This document shows, in pieces, positions 43,612 to 53,142 of a stretch of DNA of 64,000 nt (the first letter of the stretch is position 1; each line of letters begins with the position of its first letter). The stretch covers positions 1 to 64,000 of the forward strand of contig NZ_QGGV01000006.1 of the NCBI RefSeq assembly GCF_003148765.1, written 5' to 3'. A model generated the notes under the pieces. It was not told the DNA's origin. It saw only the letters and a list, made by a program, of their open reading frames with translations, and did no database searches. The translations under genes and the position numbers were made by a program. The stretch comes from Silicimonas algicola. GTDB taxonomy: Bacteria; Pseudomonadota; Alphaproteobacteria; Rhodobacterales; Rhodobacteraceae.

Positions 43612-44063
43612 CCGGCGACCTCAAGATGGAGGAGCTTGCGGAAGACCGTGCCGTCAGTGGCTACGGCCTCGAGCCGAAGCGTCCATTTGCCGGGGCCGAG
43701 GTCGGGGACACCGGCGACGAAGGCCGTGCCATCGAAGCGAAAGTCGGGCGTCCGGTCTTCGTTCACATGCGTTGCGCGGCCGAGAAGCGCCTTGGTGATG
43801 ATCGGCTCGATAGCGCGGATCCTGTCTGCGAACGCCAGCCGCAGCCGTCCATCCTCGATGCGTGCATCCACCGTCCAGCCAAGCGCCTCTTGCGAGGCAC
43901 GGTCGGCGTCGAAGGTCTGGCTTGCGACATAGGAATTCTTCACCTCGAGACCGGGGAAGGTCGAGATCGCCTTTGTCGCGAGAAGAACGTTCACGCCGAT
44001 GATGACCGAGAAGGCGGCCCCGAACATGGCTGCGACGTGGCGGCCGGTGATTTCCTGCACCAT
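43608..44063 (-). CDS. ccoH: FixH/CcoH family cbb3 assembly protein
   Basis: 151 residues. One N-terminal membrane helix (about 7-30, RHVAAMFGAAFSVIIGVNVLLA) and then the FixH periplasmic domain: FPGLEVKNSYVASQTFDADRASQEALGW (about 36-63) and LGPGKWTLRLEAVA with the final LHLEV. It is required for stable cbb3 assembly. It follows ccoG by 4 bases and overlaps ccoI. The first cbb3 cluster has no ccoH. Confidence 0.93.
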   Translation of the reverse strand: MVQEITGRHVAAMFGAAFSVIIGVNVLLATKAISTFPGLEVKNSYVASQTFDADRASQEALGWTVDARIEDGRLRLAFADRIRAIEPIITKALLGRATHVNEDRTPDFRFDGTAFVAGVPDLGPGKWTLRLEAVATDGTVFRKLLHLEVAG

Positions 44064-44067
44064 GGGA

Positions 44068-45477
44068 TCATCCCCTCCCTGTGAAGATGCTGTCGTGGTA
44101 GACCCGCTCGCCCGAGACGAGGTCTTCGATCCAGAAGCGGATCTCGGTATGCTCGTCCGACGCGGGGTCCGAGGACTGCGGAGCGGTGACATAGACGCGC
44201 TGCTGGAGCGTCTCGTTTGCCGGAACCTCGACCGACTCGTAGACCGTGCCCTCGAGCGCGGCCCGGATGGTGGGGTCGCCGGTGACGTGGATGCGGAAGG
44301 GCCGGTCTTCGCCGTGCATGTTGCGCAGGCGGAAATCATAGGCGTTCCGGACAGAGCCATCGGACAGCGTGACGAATTGCGGATTGCGGACCTGCGTGAC
44401 GTTCACGTCGATGTCGGCGCGAACGAAGAGCGCATACAGGAGGGCGACGCCGATCAGCGACCAGGCCGCGGTGTAGACCAGTGTCCGGGTGCGGAAAACG
44501 TGCTGCCAGACGGGTCGCGGCGGCATGCCGGCGGCCTCGCGCGGGGCGTCCGAAAGGGCGAGGTAGTCGATAAGACCGCGCGGCTTGCCGATCTTCTCCA
44601 TCACGTCATCGCAGGCGTCGATGCAGAGCGCGCAGGTTATGCAGGCCAGCTGCTGGCCGTCCCGGATGTCGATGCCCATCGGGCAGACGTTGACGCAGGC
44701 GTTGCAGTCGATGCAGTCACCCAGTCCATCGCGGTTCTTGCCCTTGCCGCGCGGTTCGCCGCGCCATTCCCGGTAGGCCACGGTCAGCGTGTCGTCGTCC
44801 ATCATCGCGGCCTGGATGCGTGGCCAGGGACACATGTAGATGCACACCTGCTCGCGCATGAAGCCGCCGAAGATGAACGTGATGGTGGCGAGGATGAAGA
44901 TCGTCGAATAGGCGACGGGCGGTGCGTCGAACGTCACGAGGTCGCGCAAGAGCGTCGGGGCGTCGGCGAAGTAGAAGACCCAGGCGCCACCCGTCGCGAT
45001 GGCGATCAGGAGCCAGAGCGTCCACTTGGTCAGGCGTAGCCGTGCCTTCGTCGCCGACCAGGGTGCGTTCAACAGCCTCACCCGCGCGTTGCGGTCACCC
45101 TCGACCCATCTCTCAACGAGGATGAAGAGGTCGGTCCAGACGGTCTGGGGGCAGGCGTAGCCGCACCAGACGCGGCCAAGCGCCGAGGTGAAGAGGAAAA
45201 GCCCGAGGCCGGCCATGATGAGGAGGCCTGCGACGAAATAGAACTCGTGCGGCCAGATCTCGATCCAGAAGAAATAGAAGCGCCGTCCGGCGAGGTCGAT
45301 CAGAACCGCCTGATCGGGCAGGTTGGGGCCGCGGTCCCACCTGATCCAGGGGGTCACGTAGTAGATGCCGAGCGTCAGCGCCATCAGCCACCACTTCAGC
45401 GAGCGGAAGCGGCCCGACACGCGGCGGGGAAAGATCGGCTCGCGCGCCGCGTAGAGGGATTGGCCTTGGAGACTCAT
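44068..45477 (-). CDS. ccoG: CcoG/RdxA/FixG iron-sulfur copper-handling protein
   Basis: 469 residues with about five helices in the first part. CGYACPQTVW (about 103) and CIYMCPWPR (about 214) are the CxxxCP copper motifs. Two [4Fe-4S] sites follow: CIDCNACVNVCP (about 250-261) and CITCALCIDAC (about 275-285). The C-terminal third is an Ig-like periplasmic domain (VPANETLQQRVYV). CcoG reduces Cu(II) for cbb3 maturation. It opens ccoGHIS behind an FnrL box at 45532-45545. The first cbb3 cluster has no ccoG. Confidence 0.95.
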   Translation of the reverse strand: MSLQGQSLYAAREPIFPRRVSGRFRSLKWWLMALTLGIYYVTPWIRWDRGPNLPDQAVLIDLAGRRFYFFWIEIWPHEFYFVAGLLIMAGLGLFLFTSALGRVWCGYACPQTVWTDLFILVERWVEGDRNARVRLLNAPWSATKARLRLTKWTLWLLIAIATGGAWVFYFADAPTLLRDLVTFDAPPVAYSTIFILATITFIFGGFMREQVCIYMCPWPRIQAAMMDDDTLTVAYREWRGEPRGKGKNRDGLGDCIDCNACVNVCPMGIDIRDGQQLACITCALCIDACDDVMEKIGKPRGLIDYLALSDAPREAAGMPPRPVWQHVFRTRTLVYTAAWSLIGVALLYALFVRADIDVNVTQVRNPQFVTLSDGSVRNAYDFRLRNMHGEDRPFRIHVTGDPTIRAALEGTVYESVEVPANETLQQRVYVTAPQSSDPASDEHTEIRFWIEDLVSGERVYHDSIFTGRG

Positions 45478-45531
45478 GGGTGTTTCGTCCTGTTCGCAAG
45501 TCCGGTTCTAGTGGACCGGGGGAAAGCGGCC

Positions 45532-45545
45532 TTGACCTGCATCAA
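45532..45545. promoter_or_regulatory. FnrL box before ccoGHIS
   Basis: TTGACCTGCATCAA matches the FNR consensus TTGAY-N4-RTCAA. It lies 54 bases before the ccoG start on the minus strand, so low O2 should activate ccoGHIS through FnrL. Confidence 0.85.
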
Positions 45546-45549
45546 GGGT

Positions 45550-45591
45550 CCCCGGTTCCGGCTTGTGTGCGAACAGGTGCCGGAACCGGGG
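45550..45591 (-). terminator. Strong hairpin after ccoNOQP
   Basis: CCCCGGTTCCGGC (45550-45562) pairs perfectly with GCCGGAACCGGGG (45579-45591) over 13 bp with a 16-base loop. A second, less perfect GC hairpin lies at about 45593-45625. They separate the ccoP end (45645) from the ccoGHIS promoter, so the two operons can be transcribed independently. Confidence 0.7.
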
Positions 45592-45644
45592 TGCCGGGCT
45601 CGCGCGATTGCGCGCTCGGGCCCGGTCTCGAAGACGGGAGGTTG

Positions 45645-46517
45645 CTACTCCCCGCCCCCAAGCTGGTGAACGTACAGCGTCACGGCCTTGACGTCGGCCA
45701 GGCTGAGGCGCTGGCCCCAGGCCGGCATGACGCCGAAGCGCGCGTTGGTGATGGTCGTAACCACGGTGTCGAGGTCGCCGCCATAAAGCCAGATCGCATC
45801 CGAGAGGTTTGGCGCGCCCTGCTGGCGGTCGCCGGTTCCGTCGTCCATGTGGCAGGCGGCGCAGTTGTCGGCGAAGAGGGTCGCGCCTTCGGCCGCAAGT
45901 GCTGCGTCGTGGTCCCCGTCAGAGAGCGACAGGACATGATGCGCAGTAGCGACAATCTCCTCCTCCGAGAGGATGTCTCCGAAGGCCGGCATCTCGGACC
46001 AGCGGGCGTCGGGGTCGGTTTCGTTGCGGATGCCGTGCGCGACGGTCGTCTGGATGGCCTCCAGATCGCCTCCCCACAGCCAGTCGTCGTCGAGGAGGTT
46101 GGGATAGCCCTTCGCCCCCGCGGCGCCAGCGCCGTGGCACTGCGAGCAGTTGGCGCGGAATATCGACGCGCCGCCTGCGACGCCGAACTGATGCGCCGGA
46201 TCGGACGGCGACAGCAACGCAAGATCGCTGCTCGCCAGTGTCGCGGACACCGCCGCGTTCTGATCCTCGAAGCGCTGGATCTCTGCAGCCACCTCGGCGC
46301 GGGTCGAATAGCCGAGGACACCCGCTGTCGCGCCGCTTACCAGAGGCCAGGCGGGATAGGCGATGGTATAGCCGATGCCCCAGATGATCGTCAGGTAGAA
46401 GGTCCACAGCCACCAGCGCGGCAGCGGATTGTTCAACTCCTGGATGCCGTCCCACTCGTGCCCTGTGGTCTCGATACCCGTCACTTCGTCTTTCTTCTTG
46501 CCGTCGGCCATCGTCAT
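45645..46517 (-). CDS. ccoP: cbb3-type cytochrome c oxidase subunit III (cluster 2)
   Basis: 290 residues: cytoplasmic motif ETTGHEWDGIQELNNPLPRWW, one membrane helix (about 32-56), then cytochrome c domains with CSQCH (about 124-128) and CAACH (about 219-223). It overlaps ccoQ by ATGA. Electron-entry subunit of the canonical cbb3 oxidase. Paralogue of the subunit at 26119. Confidence 0.96.
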   Translation of the reverse strand: MTMADGKKKDEVTGIETTGHEWDGIQELNNPLPRWWLWTFYLTIIWGIGYTIAYPAWPLVSGATAGVLGYSTRAEVAAEIQRFEDQNAAVSATLASSDLALLSPSDPAHQFGVAGGASIFRANCSQCHGAGAAGAKGYPNLLDDDWLWGGDLEAIQTTVAHGIRNETDPDARWSEMPAFGDILSEEEIVATAHHVLSLSDGDHDAALAAEGATLFADNCAACHMDDGTGDRQQGAPNLSDAIWLYGGDLDTVVTTITNARFGVMPAWGQRLSLADVKAVTLYVHQLGGGE

Positions 46518-46693
46518 TCTCCGTCCTTGGCCACGATCGGCCGATCGTTCCTCAGCGGGATGCCCGCTATGTCGTCATGCGTCTTGCGGCTGCCAGGTCG
46601 GAAGGCCCAGAGAATGGCGCCCAGGTAGAAGAGCGCCATCGCCAGAAGGACCCAGCTGTCGGCGAAGGCGCGCAGGATCGAATAGGTGTCCAT
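46514..46693 (-). CDS. ccoQ: cbb3 oxidase subunit CcoQ (cluster 2)
   Basis: 59 residues: one helix (about 8-30, FADSWVLLAMALFYLGAILWAF), then RPGSRKTHDDIAGIPLRND, the usual CcoQ tail. It ends in an ATGA overlap with ccoP and lies 13 bases after ccoO. Confidence 0.92.
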   Translation of the reverse strand: MDTYSILRAFADSWVLLAMALFYLGAILWAFRPGSRKTHDDIAGIPLRNDRPIVAKDGE

Positions 46694-46706
46694 GTCGAGC
46701 GTCTCC

Positions 46707-47531
46707 TTACCTGTTCGCGACCGGCTCGAAGGTCGAGAAGTCGACCATCGTGCCGAGCACCTGGAGATAGGCGACGAGGGCGTCCATCTCGGTCAAATTC
46801 GGGCTGCCGTCGAAGTTCGACACGACCGCGCCCGGATAGCGTTCCAGAAGTCCGTCGGTGTCGGCATCCGGGTTGGCCTGCGCCGTGAAGTCTGCGCGGG
46901 CCTCTGTCAGCATCTCGTCCGAGTACGGAACACCCACCATGCTGTGGACCTCCATCGTGTCGGCGATCATCGAGCCGTTGATCCGCGTCCGGCCCAGGAA
47001 GGAGTACTTCGGCATGACGCTTTCCGGGACGACGGACTGCGGGTCGTTCAGGTGGTCGACATGCCAGGCGTCGGAATACCGGCCGCCGACGCGGGCGAGG
47101 TCCGGCCCCGTCCGCTTCGAGCCCCACTGGAAGGGGTGGTCGTACTTCGACTCCGCCGCCAGGCTGTAGTGGCCGTAGCGCTCGACCTCGTCCCGCATCG
47201 GGCGGATCATCTGGCTGTGGCAGACATAGCAGCCCTCGCGGACGTAGATGTCGCGTCCTGCGAGTTCGAGCGGGGTGTAGGGCCTCACGCCCTCGACGTC
47301 CTCGATGGTGTTCTCGAGGTAGAAGAGCGGCGCGATCTCGACGATGCCGCCGATGGTGACCACGAGGAACGAGAAAATGAAGAGAAGTGTCGGGCTCTTC
47401 TCGAGGATCGCGTGGCGGTTGATGAGACCTGTCTCGGGCGGAAGCTCGTTCGGGATCTCGTTCGGCAGGTCCGAGAGGGTCGAAACCTTCGGATCGCTCT
47501 CGGAGTCGGGGATGCTTGGATTCTTAGCCAT
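46707..47531 (-). CDS. ccoO: cbb3-type cytochrome c oxidase subunit II (cluster 2)
   Basis: 274 residues. An extended N-terminus precedes the helix at about 46-66, then [39 protein letters not shown] with heme site CYVCH (about 100-104) and [11 protein letters not shown] with the distal Met. Membrane-anchored mono-heme subunit. It lies 9 bases after ccoN. Confidence 0.96.
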   Translation of the reverse strand: MAKNPSIPDSESDPKVSTLSDLPNEIPNELPPETGLINRHAILEKSPTLLFIFSFLVVTIGGIVEIAPLFYLENTIEDVEGVRPYTPLELAGRDIYVREGCYVCHSQMIRPMRDEVERYGHYSLAAESKYDHPFQWGSKRTGPDLARVGGRYSDAWHVDHLNDPQSVVPESVMPKYSFLGRTRINGSMIADTMEVHSMVGVPYSDEMLTEARADFTAQANPDADTDGLLERYPGAVVSNFDGSPNLTEMDALVAYLQVLGTMVDFSTFEPVANR

Positions 47532-47540
47532 TGTTCTACC

Positions 47541-49142
47541 TCATTCCGCCGGAACTGCGGGGACGGCGTTCGACACCCGTGCCGCGCCCCGGATCGTCAT
47601 CCACATGTTCCAGACCATGACCAGCGCGCCCGACAGGTACAGCACACCGCCGAGAGCCCGGATGACGTACATCGGGAACTTGGCGCTGACCGTGTCGGCG
47701 AAGCTGTTGACCAGGAAGCCCTGCGCATCCACTTCGCGCCACATCAGGCCCTCCATGATCCCCGTTACCCACATCGAGGACGCGTAGAGAACGATGCCGA
47801 GCGTCGCGAGCCAGAAGTGCCAGTTGATCGCGGCCATTGAGTACATCCTTTCGCGCTGCCACAGACGCGGCACGAGGAAGTAGAGCGCGCCGAAGGTGAT
47901 CATGCCGTTCCAGCCAAGCGCGCCCGAATGGACGTGACCGATGGTCCAGTCCGTGTAGTGCGACAGCGAGTTGACCGCCTTGATCGACATCATGGGACCT
48001 TCGAAGGTCGACATGCCGTAGAAGGCGAGGCTGATGACGAACATCCGGATGATCGGGTCGGTGCGCAGTTTGTCCCAAGCGCCGTTCAGGGTCATCAGGC
48101 CGTTGATCATGCCGCCCCACGACGGCATCCACAGGATCACGCTGAACACCATGCCGAGGGTCGCAGCCCAGTCGGGCAGGGCGGTATAGTGCAGGTGGTG
48201 CGGACCGGCCCAGATATAGAGGAAGATCAGCGCCCAGAAGTGGATGATCGAGAGCTTGTAGCTGAAGATCGGGCGTTCGGCCTGCTTCGGCACGAAGTAG
48301 TACATCATGCCGAGGAAGCCGGCTGTCAGGAAGAAGCCCACCGCGTTGTGGCCGTACCACCACTGCGTCATGGCGTCCTGCACGCCCGAGAAGACCTGTA
48401 CCGACTTCGAGCCGAAGATCGACACCGGGATCGACAGGTTGTTGACGATGTGCAGCATCGCCACGGTGACGATGAAGGAAAGAAGGAACCAGTTGGCGAC
48501 GTAGATGTGCCGCTCTTTCCGGATCGCGAGTGTGCCGAGGAATGCCACCAGGAAGGCGACCCACACGACCGTCAGCCAGATGTCGACGTACCACTCGGGC
48601 TCGGCGTATTCCTTCGACTGTGTCGCGCCGAGAACATAGCCGGTCGCGGCGAGAACGATGAAAATCTGATAGCCCCAGAAGACGAACCATCCCAGGTTGC
48701 CGCCCCAGAGCCGGACGCCGCTCGTGCGCTGGACGATGTAGAACGACGACATGATCAGCGCATTGCCCCCGAAGGCGAAGATCACCGCCGAGGTGTGCAG
48801 CGGCCGCAGCCGTCCGAAGTTCAGGAAGGGTTGGGCGAATTCGAGGTTCAGCGACGGGAAGGCGAGCTGAAGAGCGATGATGACGCCGACGAGAAAGCCC
48901 GCGATGCCCCAGAAGGCCGTGGCGATCACGCCCGCGCGCACCACGTCATCCATGTAGAGGCCGCGGTCCGCGACGAAGCGCGGCTCACCGAGACGCCTGA
49001 TCTCGTAGATCAACATGCCCGCCGCAATCACCATCACGATGATCGCGTGGACCTGAAAGGCCAGGTCCCGCGCCCAGTTCGCGGCCAGTGCCGCCAACAG
49101 CGCAGTCAGGCCATAGAGGATGACTTTGACGACGTCCCACAT
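47541..49142 (-). CDS. ccoN: cbb3-type cytochrome c oxidase subunit I (cluster 2)
   Basis: 533 residues from ATG 49142; a longer frame to 49238 is not needed. Ligand motifs: [51 protein letters not shown] and [17 protein letters not shown]. This is the high-affinity O2-reducing subunit of the canonical cbb3 oxidase. The gene starts the minus-strand ccoNOQP operon, with a perfect FnrL box 88 bases upstream. All catalytic residues appear present. Confidence 0.97.
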   Translation of the reverse strand: MWDVVKVILYGLTALLAALAANWARDLAFQVHAIIVMVIAAGMLIYEIRRLGEPRFVADRGLYMDDVVRAGVIATAFWGIAGFLVGVIIALQLAFPSLNLEFAQPFLNFGRLRPLHTSAVIFAFGGNALIMSSFYIVQRTSGVRLWGGNLGWFVFWGYQIFIVLAATGYVLGATQSKEYAEPEWYVDIWLTVVWVAFLVAFLGTLAIRKERHIYVANWFLLSFIVTVAMLHIVNNLSIPVSIFGSKSVQVFSGVQDAMTQWWYGHNAVGFFLTAGFLGMMYYFVPKQAERPIFSYKLSIIHFWALIFLYIWAGPHHLHYTALPDWAATLGMVFSVILWMPSWGGMINGLMTLNGAWDKLRTDPIIRMFVISLAFYGMSTFEGPMMSIKAVNSLSHYTDWTIGHVHSGALGWNGMITFGALYFLVPRLWQRERMYSMAAINWHFWLATLGIVLYASSMWVTGIMEGLMWREVDAQGFLVNSFADTVSAKFPMYVIRALGGVLYLSGALVMVWNMWMTIRGAARVSNAVPAVPAE

Positions 49143-49229
49143 GCGTTCCAGTCCCTTGCTTAGTTCCGCGCAGAATCCTCGCGCGGTTTTCCGGATGGTG
49201 TCTTCTTGCAGCGGGGCGGGTCGGCTACC

Positions 49230-49243
49230 TTGACTCAAGTCAA
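49230..49243. promoter_or_regulatory. Perfect FnrL box before ccoNOQP
   Basis: TTGACTCAAGTCAA is a perfect palindromic FNR box (TTGAC-N4-GTCAA). It lies 88 bases before ccoN on the minus strand and 52 bases before the panE-like gene on the plus strand. Confidence 0.88.
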
Positions 49244-49294
49244 GCGGTAGGGCCGCAACGAAGAAACTTGTAAGACCGGCAGGGGAGAGCGGGA

Positions 49295-50224
49295 ATGAAG
49301 GTGATGGTCCTTGGCGCAGGCGCCCTCGGTGGCTATTTCGGCGCGCGTCTTCAGGAGGCCGGCCACGATGTCGCCTATGTCGCGCGGGGAGAGCACCTCG
49401 CCGCCATGCAGGCGGACGGGTTGCGCGTCGAGAGCCCGCTTGGCGACATCCGTCTGCCTCGCGTCCACGCGGTCGCCGACCCGCGGGAGGCGGGACCTGC
49501 GGACCTCGTTCTGTTCATGGTCAAGACCTACGACGCCGAGGCGGCCGCCCGGTCCCTCAAGCCCGTAATGAGGCCGGAAACCCTGGTCATCACGGCGCAG
49601 AACGGTGTCTCGGCGCAGCCGATCCTCGCCGAAGCGGTCGGTCGCTCGGCGGTCCTGCCGGGGGCCGTCTACATGCCCGCCGACATCAGGGCGCCCGGCG
49701 TGATACGCCATTCCGCCGCCTTCCATCGCATCGTGTTCGGTCCCTGGGAGGCCGAGGCCATGCCGGGGGCGCGCGACATCCGGACGGCCTTCACGTCTGC
49801 CGGTCTCGACGCGCAGGTGTCGGAAGATATCTGGGCGCTGCTCTGGCAGAAGTTCGTGATGATGGCCGCCAACTCGGCCATCACGACGCTCACCCGTCTC
49901 GACATCGGTCCGATCCGCGAGACGCCAGAGACGCTCGACCTCCTGCGACGGCTCGTGGACGAGACCTTCCAGGTTGCCCGCGCGACACATCCCTCGGTCG
50001 GTGAGGATGCGGCCGCGAAGGCGCTCGACTTCCTTCTCCGCGAAGCACCTCCCACGATGCATGCCTCGATGCTGGACGACCTGCGGCGCGGCAAGCGGCT
50101 CGAGCTGCCGTGGCTTTCGGGAGAGGTCGTCCGGCGCGGGCGCGCCTTGGGTATCGACACGCCGGCGCATGAGGTCGTCGTCGGGGCCTTGATGCCTTAT
50201 GCGCAGGGCAACCCGGCAGCCTAG
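49295..50224 (+). CDS. panE: 2-dehydropantoate 2-reductase family protein
   Basis: 309 residues. N-terminal NADP site [23 protein letters not shown], then [22 protein letters not shown] (about 108-115), the catalytic Lys in [13 protein letters not shown] (about 186-198) and the C-terminal helical domain with [28 protein letters not shown]. This is the ketopantoate reductase fold used in pantothenate synthesis, though related enzymes reduce other 2-keto acids. It is divergent from ccoNOQP. Confidence 0.88.
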   Translation: MKVMVLGAGALGGYFGARLQEAGHDVAYVARGEHLAAMQADGLRVESPLGDIRLPRVHAVADPREAGPADLVLFMVKTYDAEAAARSLKPVMRPETLVITAQNGVSAQPILAEAVGRSAVLPGAVYMPADIRAPGVIRHSAAFHRIVFGPWEAEAMPGARDIRTAFTSAGLDAQVSEDIWALLWQKFVMMAANSAITTLTRLDIGPIRETPETLDLLRRLVDETFQVARATHPSVGEDAAAKALDFLLREAPPTMHASMLDDLRRGKRLELPWLSGEVVRRGRALGIDTPAHEVVVGALMPYAQGNPAA

Positions 50225-50225
50225 A

Positions 50226-50963
50226 TCAGAAGATCATGCCGCCATCGTCGTCGTCGCCGGTCTCGGCCAGCAGGCCGCCCAGGTCGGGAATGATGATGCC
50301 CCGCTTGCCATCCAGCTCGATGATTCCGTCGGCGCGCAGCTTGGTGAGCTGCCGGCTGACCGTCTCGATGGTCAGGCCGAGATAATTCGCCATCGTCTCG
50401 CGCGTGATCGGCAGTTCGATGCGGGTGCCGGTGCCCATTACGCTTCCGTCCGGCCGCGTCGAGCGCTTGACGATCAGGGCGATCAGGCTCGCGATCCGCT
50501 CGCGGGCCGTCTTTCGGCCGAGAAGCAGCATCCAGTCCCGCGCCGCGTCGAGCTCGTCGAGCGCCATTTCCAGAAGCCGCTCGCGGACATGCGGGAAGCG
50601 CACGAGAAGATCCTCGAAAGGCTTCCGGTTGAAGCAGCAGAGCGTCAGGTCGGTCACTGCCGTCACATCGTATTCGATCGCTGTCCGCCCCGGACGCCCG
50701 ATGAAGTCGGACGGCAGCAGGAGGCCGACGAGTTGAGTCCTGCCGTCCTCCATCGACCGTGTGAGTGTCGCCACGCCGCCCACGACCGAGGCTACGGTCT
50801 CGAGGGGCTCGCCGCGGATAGCGACGGTCTGGCCAGCCGGATAGAACTTGTAGAACTTGATCCGCTCCAGTTCATCGAGCTCGTCGGGTTCACACCGCGA
50901 GCAGACGGCCTTGTGCCGGATCGGACAGGCCGAGCAGTCGACCGAGAATTCTTCCCTTTTCAT
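50226..50963 (-). CDS. fnrL: FnrL, oxygen-sensing CRP/FNR-family regulator
   Basis: 245 residues. The N-terminus carries Cys10, Cys13, Cys21 and Cys24 (CSACPIRHKAVCSRC), and a further Cys pair (LCCFNRK, about 110) supplies the remaining ligand of the [4Fe-4S] cluster. The cNMP-like beta roll follows, and the HTH is ITRETMANYLGLTIETVSRQLTKL (about 185-208), whose ETVSR helix reads TTGAY boxes. It activates cbb3 and hemN genes at low O2. A perfect box lies 12 bases before its ATG, suggesting autoregulation. Confidence 0.95.
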   Translation of the reverse strand: MKREEFSVDCSACPIRHKAVCSRCEPDELDELERIKFYKFYPAGQTVAIRGEPLETVASVVGGVATLTRSMEDGRTQLVGLLLPSDFIGRPGRTAIEYDVTAVTDLTLCCFNRKPFEDLLVRFPHVRERLLEMALDELDAARDWMLLLGRKTARERIASLIALIVKRSTRPDGSVMGTGTRIELPITRETMANYLGLTIETVSRQLTKLRADGIIELDGKRGIIIPDLGGLLAETGDDDDGGMIF

Positions 50964-50974
50964 TTTTGGGCCCT

Positions 50975-50988
50975 TTGACTTGCGTCAA
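50975..50988. promoter_or_regulatory. FnrL box between fnrL and hemN
   Basis: TTGACTTGCGTCAA fits TTGAC-N4-GTCAA. It lies 12 bases before the fnrL start (minus strand) and 35 bases before the hemN start (plus strand), so it can repress or tune the first and activate the second. Confidence 0.88.
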
Positions 50989-51022
50989 TGTCAGGAGCGT
51001 CCCCTGCCGGCATGGATGGCAC

Positions 51023-52366
51023 ATGACACATCGCGATCTGCTTCGCCGGCACGGTCTATTTGACGCCAAAGTGCCGCGTTTCACAAGCTATCCTCCGGCG
51101 AACCGTTTTTCACCCGAGGTAGGGGGCGCGGATCGGACTCGCTGGCTGTCCGATACACCCGACGGATCCGACATATCGCTATATGCGCATATTCCCTTCT
51201 GCCGCAGGCTTTGCTGGTTCTGCGCCTGCCGGACTCAGGGGACGAAAACCGACGCACCGCTCGCGCGTTATGTCGCATCCCTCCTGGACGAGGCCGAGGC
51301 GGTTCGCGCCATCCTTCCGGCCAGGATCCGTACCCGGCGGCTGCACCTGGGCGGCGGTACACCGACGATTCTTCCAGCGGCACTGATGGACATGCTGCTG
51401 ACGGGGCTCGCCGTCCGTTTCGGCTCGGCGGACCTCGACGAGGTCTCGGTCGAGATCGATCCGACCGAGATCGACGCAGAGCGCCTCGCCGTTCTCGCCG
51501 CGCACGGTCTGAACCGCGCGAGCCTCGGCGTGCAGGATTTCGACCCGAAGGTGCAGCAGGCGATCGGGCGGTTGCAGTCCGTCGACGACACGCGCGCCAC
51601 GGCGCAGATGCTCGCCGACCTCGGCGTCACGGCGCTGAACATCGACCTGCTCTACGGCTTGCCGTTCCAGACGCGCGAAAGCCTGTCGCGGACGCTCGAC
51701 GATGTCGTCGCGCTGAATCCGACGCGCCTTGCGCTTTACGGCTACGCGCATGTGCCCTGGATGTCGAAGCGTCAGCAGGTCATCCCCTCGGACGCGCTTC
51801 CGGGGCCCGAGGCACGGTTCGACCTCTTCCGGGACGCGCGGGCGAGGCTTCTTCTCGAGGGGTTCGCCGAGATCGGCATCGACCACTTCGCGCGTCCCGG
51901 CGATAGCCTTGCCGTGGCGCGGGACGAGGGGCGGCTGGCTCGGTCGTTCCAGGGCTATACCGACGATCGCGTGGATCGGCTGATCGGGCTCGGGGCCTCG
52001 GCGATCTCGCGATTCCCGGAAGGCTATGTCCAGAACCACAGTGCGACCGCGCAGTACCAGTCCGAGATCGCTGCCGGGCGCTCGTCGTCGGCGCGCGGTG
52101 TCAGGCTTACGCAAGCCGACCGGGCGAAGGGCGATATCATCGAAGCGTTGATGTGCTATCACGCCGTTTCGCTCGACCGGCTTCCCGACCCCGTTCCGGA
52201 AGCCGCCGACTGGCTGCGCGACCTCGCCGAGAGCGCCGGCGACGCGGTCGACTTCGACGGCAGACGACTGACGATCCGTCCGTGGGCGCACCCCCTTGTC
52301 CGCATCTTCGCGGCACGGCTCGGGCGGACGGCGGCCGGGGCGCAGACCTACAGCGCGGCAATCTGA
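51023..52366 (+). CDS. hemN: Oxygen-independent coproporphyrinogen III oxidase (radical SAM)
   Basis: 447 residues. The radical SAM cluster motif is HIPFCRRLCWFCACR (C-x3-C-x2-C, about 57-71). HLGGGTPTILP, SVEIDPTEIDAERL, LYGLPFQTRESL and the HemN C-terminal part with EGYVQNHSATAQYQ follow. It converts coproporphyrinogen III to protoporphyrinogen IX without O2, supplying heme for microaerobic oxidases. The ATG at 51023 avoids an extension overlapping the FnrL box. It is divergent from fnrL. Confidence 0.95.
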   Translation: MTHRDLLRRHGLFDAKVPRFTSYPPANRFSPEVGGADRTRWLSDTPDGSDISLYAHIPFCRRLCWFCACRTQGTKTDAPLARYVASLLDEAEAVRAILPARIRTRRLHLGGGTPTILPAALMDMLLTGLAVRFGSADLDEVSVEIDPTEIDAERLAVLAAHGLNRASLGVQDFDPKVQQAIGRLQSVDDTRATAQMLADLGVTALNIDLLYGLPFQTRESLSRTLDDVVALNPTRLALYGYAHVPWMSKRQQVIPSDALPGPEARFDLFRDARARLLLEGFAEIGIDHFARPGDSLAVARDEGRLARSFQGYTDDRVDRLIGLGASAISRFPEGYVQNHSATAQYQSEIAAGRSSSARGVRLTQADRAKGDIIEALMCYHAVSLDRLPDPVPEAADWLRDLAESAGDAVDFDGRRLTIRPWAHPLVRIFAARLGRTAAGAQTYSAAI

Positions 52367-52373
52367 GAGCGCG

Positions 52374-53120
52374 TCAGCCGAAGGCCGCGCGGCGCAGCAT
52401 GTTCAATGCGATCAAGGCGAAAAGCACCATGATGAGTTGGCGAAAGGTGTCCTCGGACAGCCGGCGGCGTATGCGTTCCCCCACCAGCAGCCCGACGGTC
52501 GTGGGTATCAGCAGGCCGACCGAGAGCAGCGCCAGGGGTCCGGTCAGAAAGCCCTCGCGGATGTATCCGAAGAAGAGGGGGATCGAGCCGGTGAAAAGCA
52601 GGACGCCCGTGGCGCGCACGAACTCCTCCTTGTCGACGCGGCGCGCGCCCAGATAGATCAGCATCGGCGGAAGCCAGATCCCCGCCAGGCCCCCCAGGAT
52701 GCCCGAGGACGTCCCGAAAAGCACCTGCGCGGCCGGGTCCCAGCCGTCGGGGATTTCAGGCGCCCACTTCGTCGCATTGAGGATGACGTAAAGCAAGATC
52801 ACCGCGCCGAGGACGCCCAGAAGAACGCGCTCGGACGTGTTCGCCGTGAGCGCGAGCGTCAGCGGAACCATGACGAACATGCACAGGATGTAGGGCAGGT
52901 AGCGCGGGATCGCGTCACGGACCCCACCGACCCGATAGAGCTGGAGCGTGTTCGCGACGAAGATCGGGATCAGCGTGACGGCGAAAGCTGTGCGCGGATC
53001 GGTGAAGAACGTCAGGATGCCGAGCGTCATCATCGGCAGGCCGACGCCCGCGGTTCCCTTGACGAAGCCGGCGACCAGCAGCGTCGCAGCAAGGATCCAG
53101 AGTGCGGGAAGCGCCTCCAT
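52374..53120 (-). CDS. Sulfite exporter TauE/SafE family protein
   Basis: 248 residues with about eight helices. Family motifs: AGFVKGTAGVGLPMMTLGIL (about 17-36) and the second-repeat SGILGGLAGIWLPPMLIYL (about 133-151). These inner-membrane proteins export sulfite, sulfoacetate or similar anions; the substrate cannot be read here. It follows smc by 22 bases on the same strand but is probably unrelated in function. Confidence 0.88.
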   Translation of the reverse strand: MEALPALWILAATLLVAGFVKGTAGVGLPMMTLGILTFFTDPRTAFAVTLIPIFVANTLQLYRVGGVRDAIPRYLPYILCMFVMVPLTLALTANTSERVLLGVLGAVILLYVILNATKWAPEIPDGWDPAAQVLFGTSSGILGGLAGIWLPPMLIYLGARRVDKEEFVRATGVLLFTGSIPLFFGYIREGFLTGPLALLSVGLLIPTTVGLLVGERIRRRLSEDTFRQLIMVLFALIALNMLRRAAFG

Positions 53121-53142
53121 CAGGCGCGAGGCGACGAGAGGA

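Noticed and set aside
41839-43932. A ~700-codon open frame on the plus strand
   Set aside because: It lies antisense to ccoI/ccoH, is Arg/Gly/Ala-rich and has no family motif; it is a GC-driven shadow.
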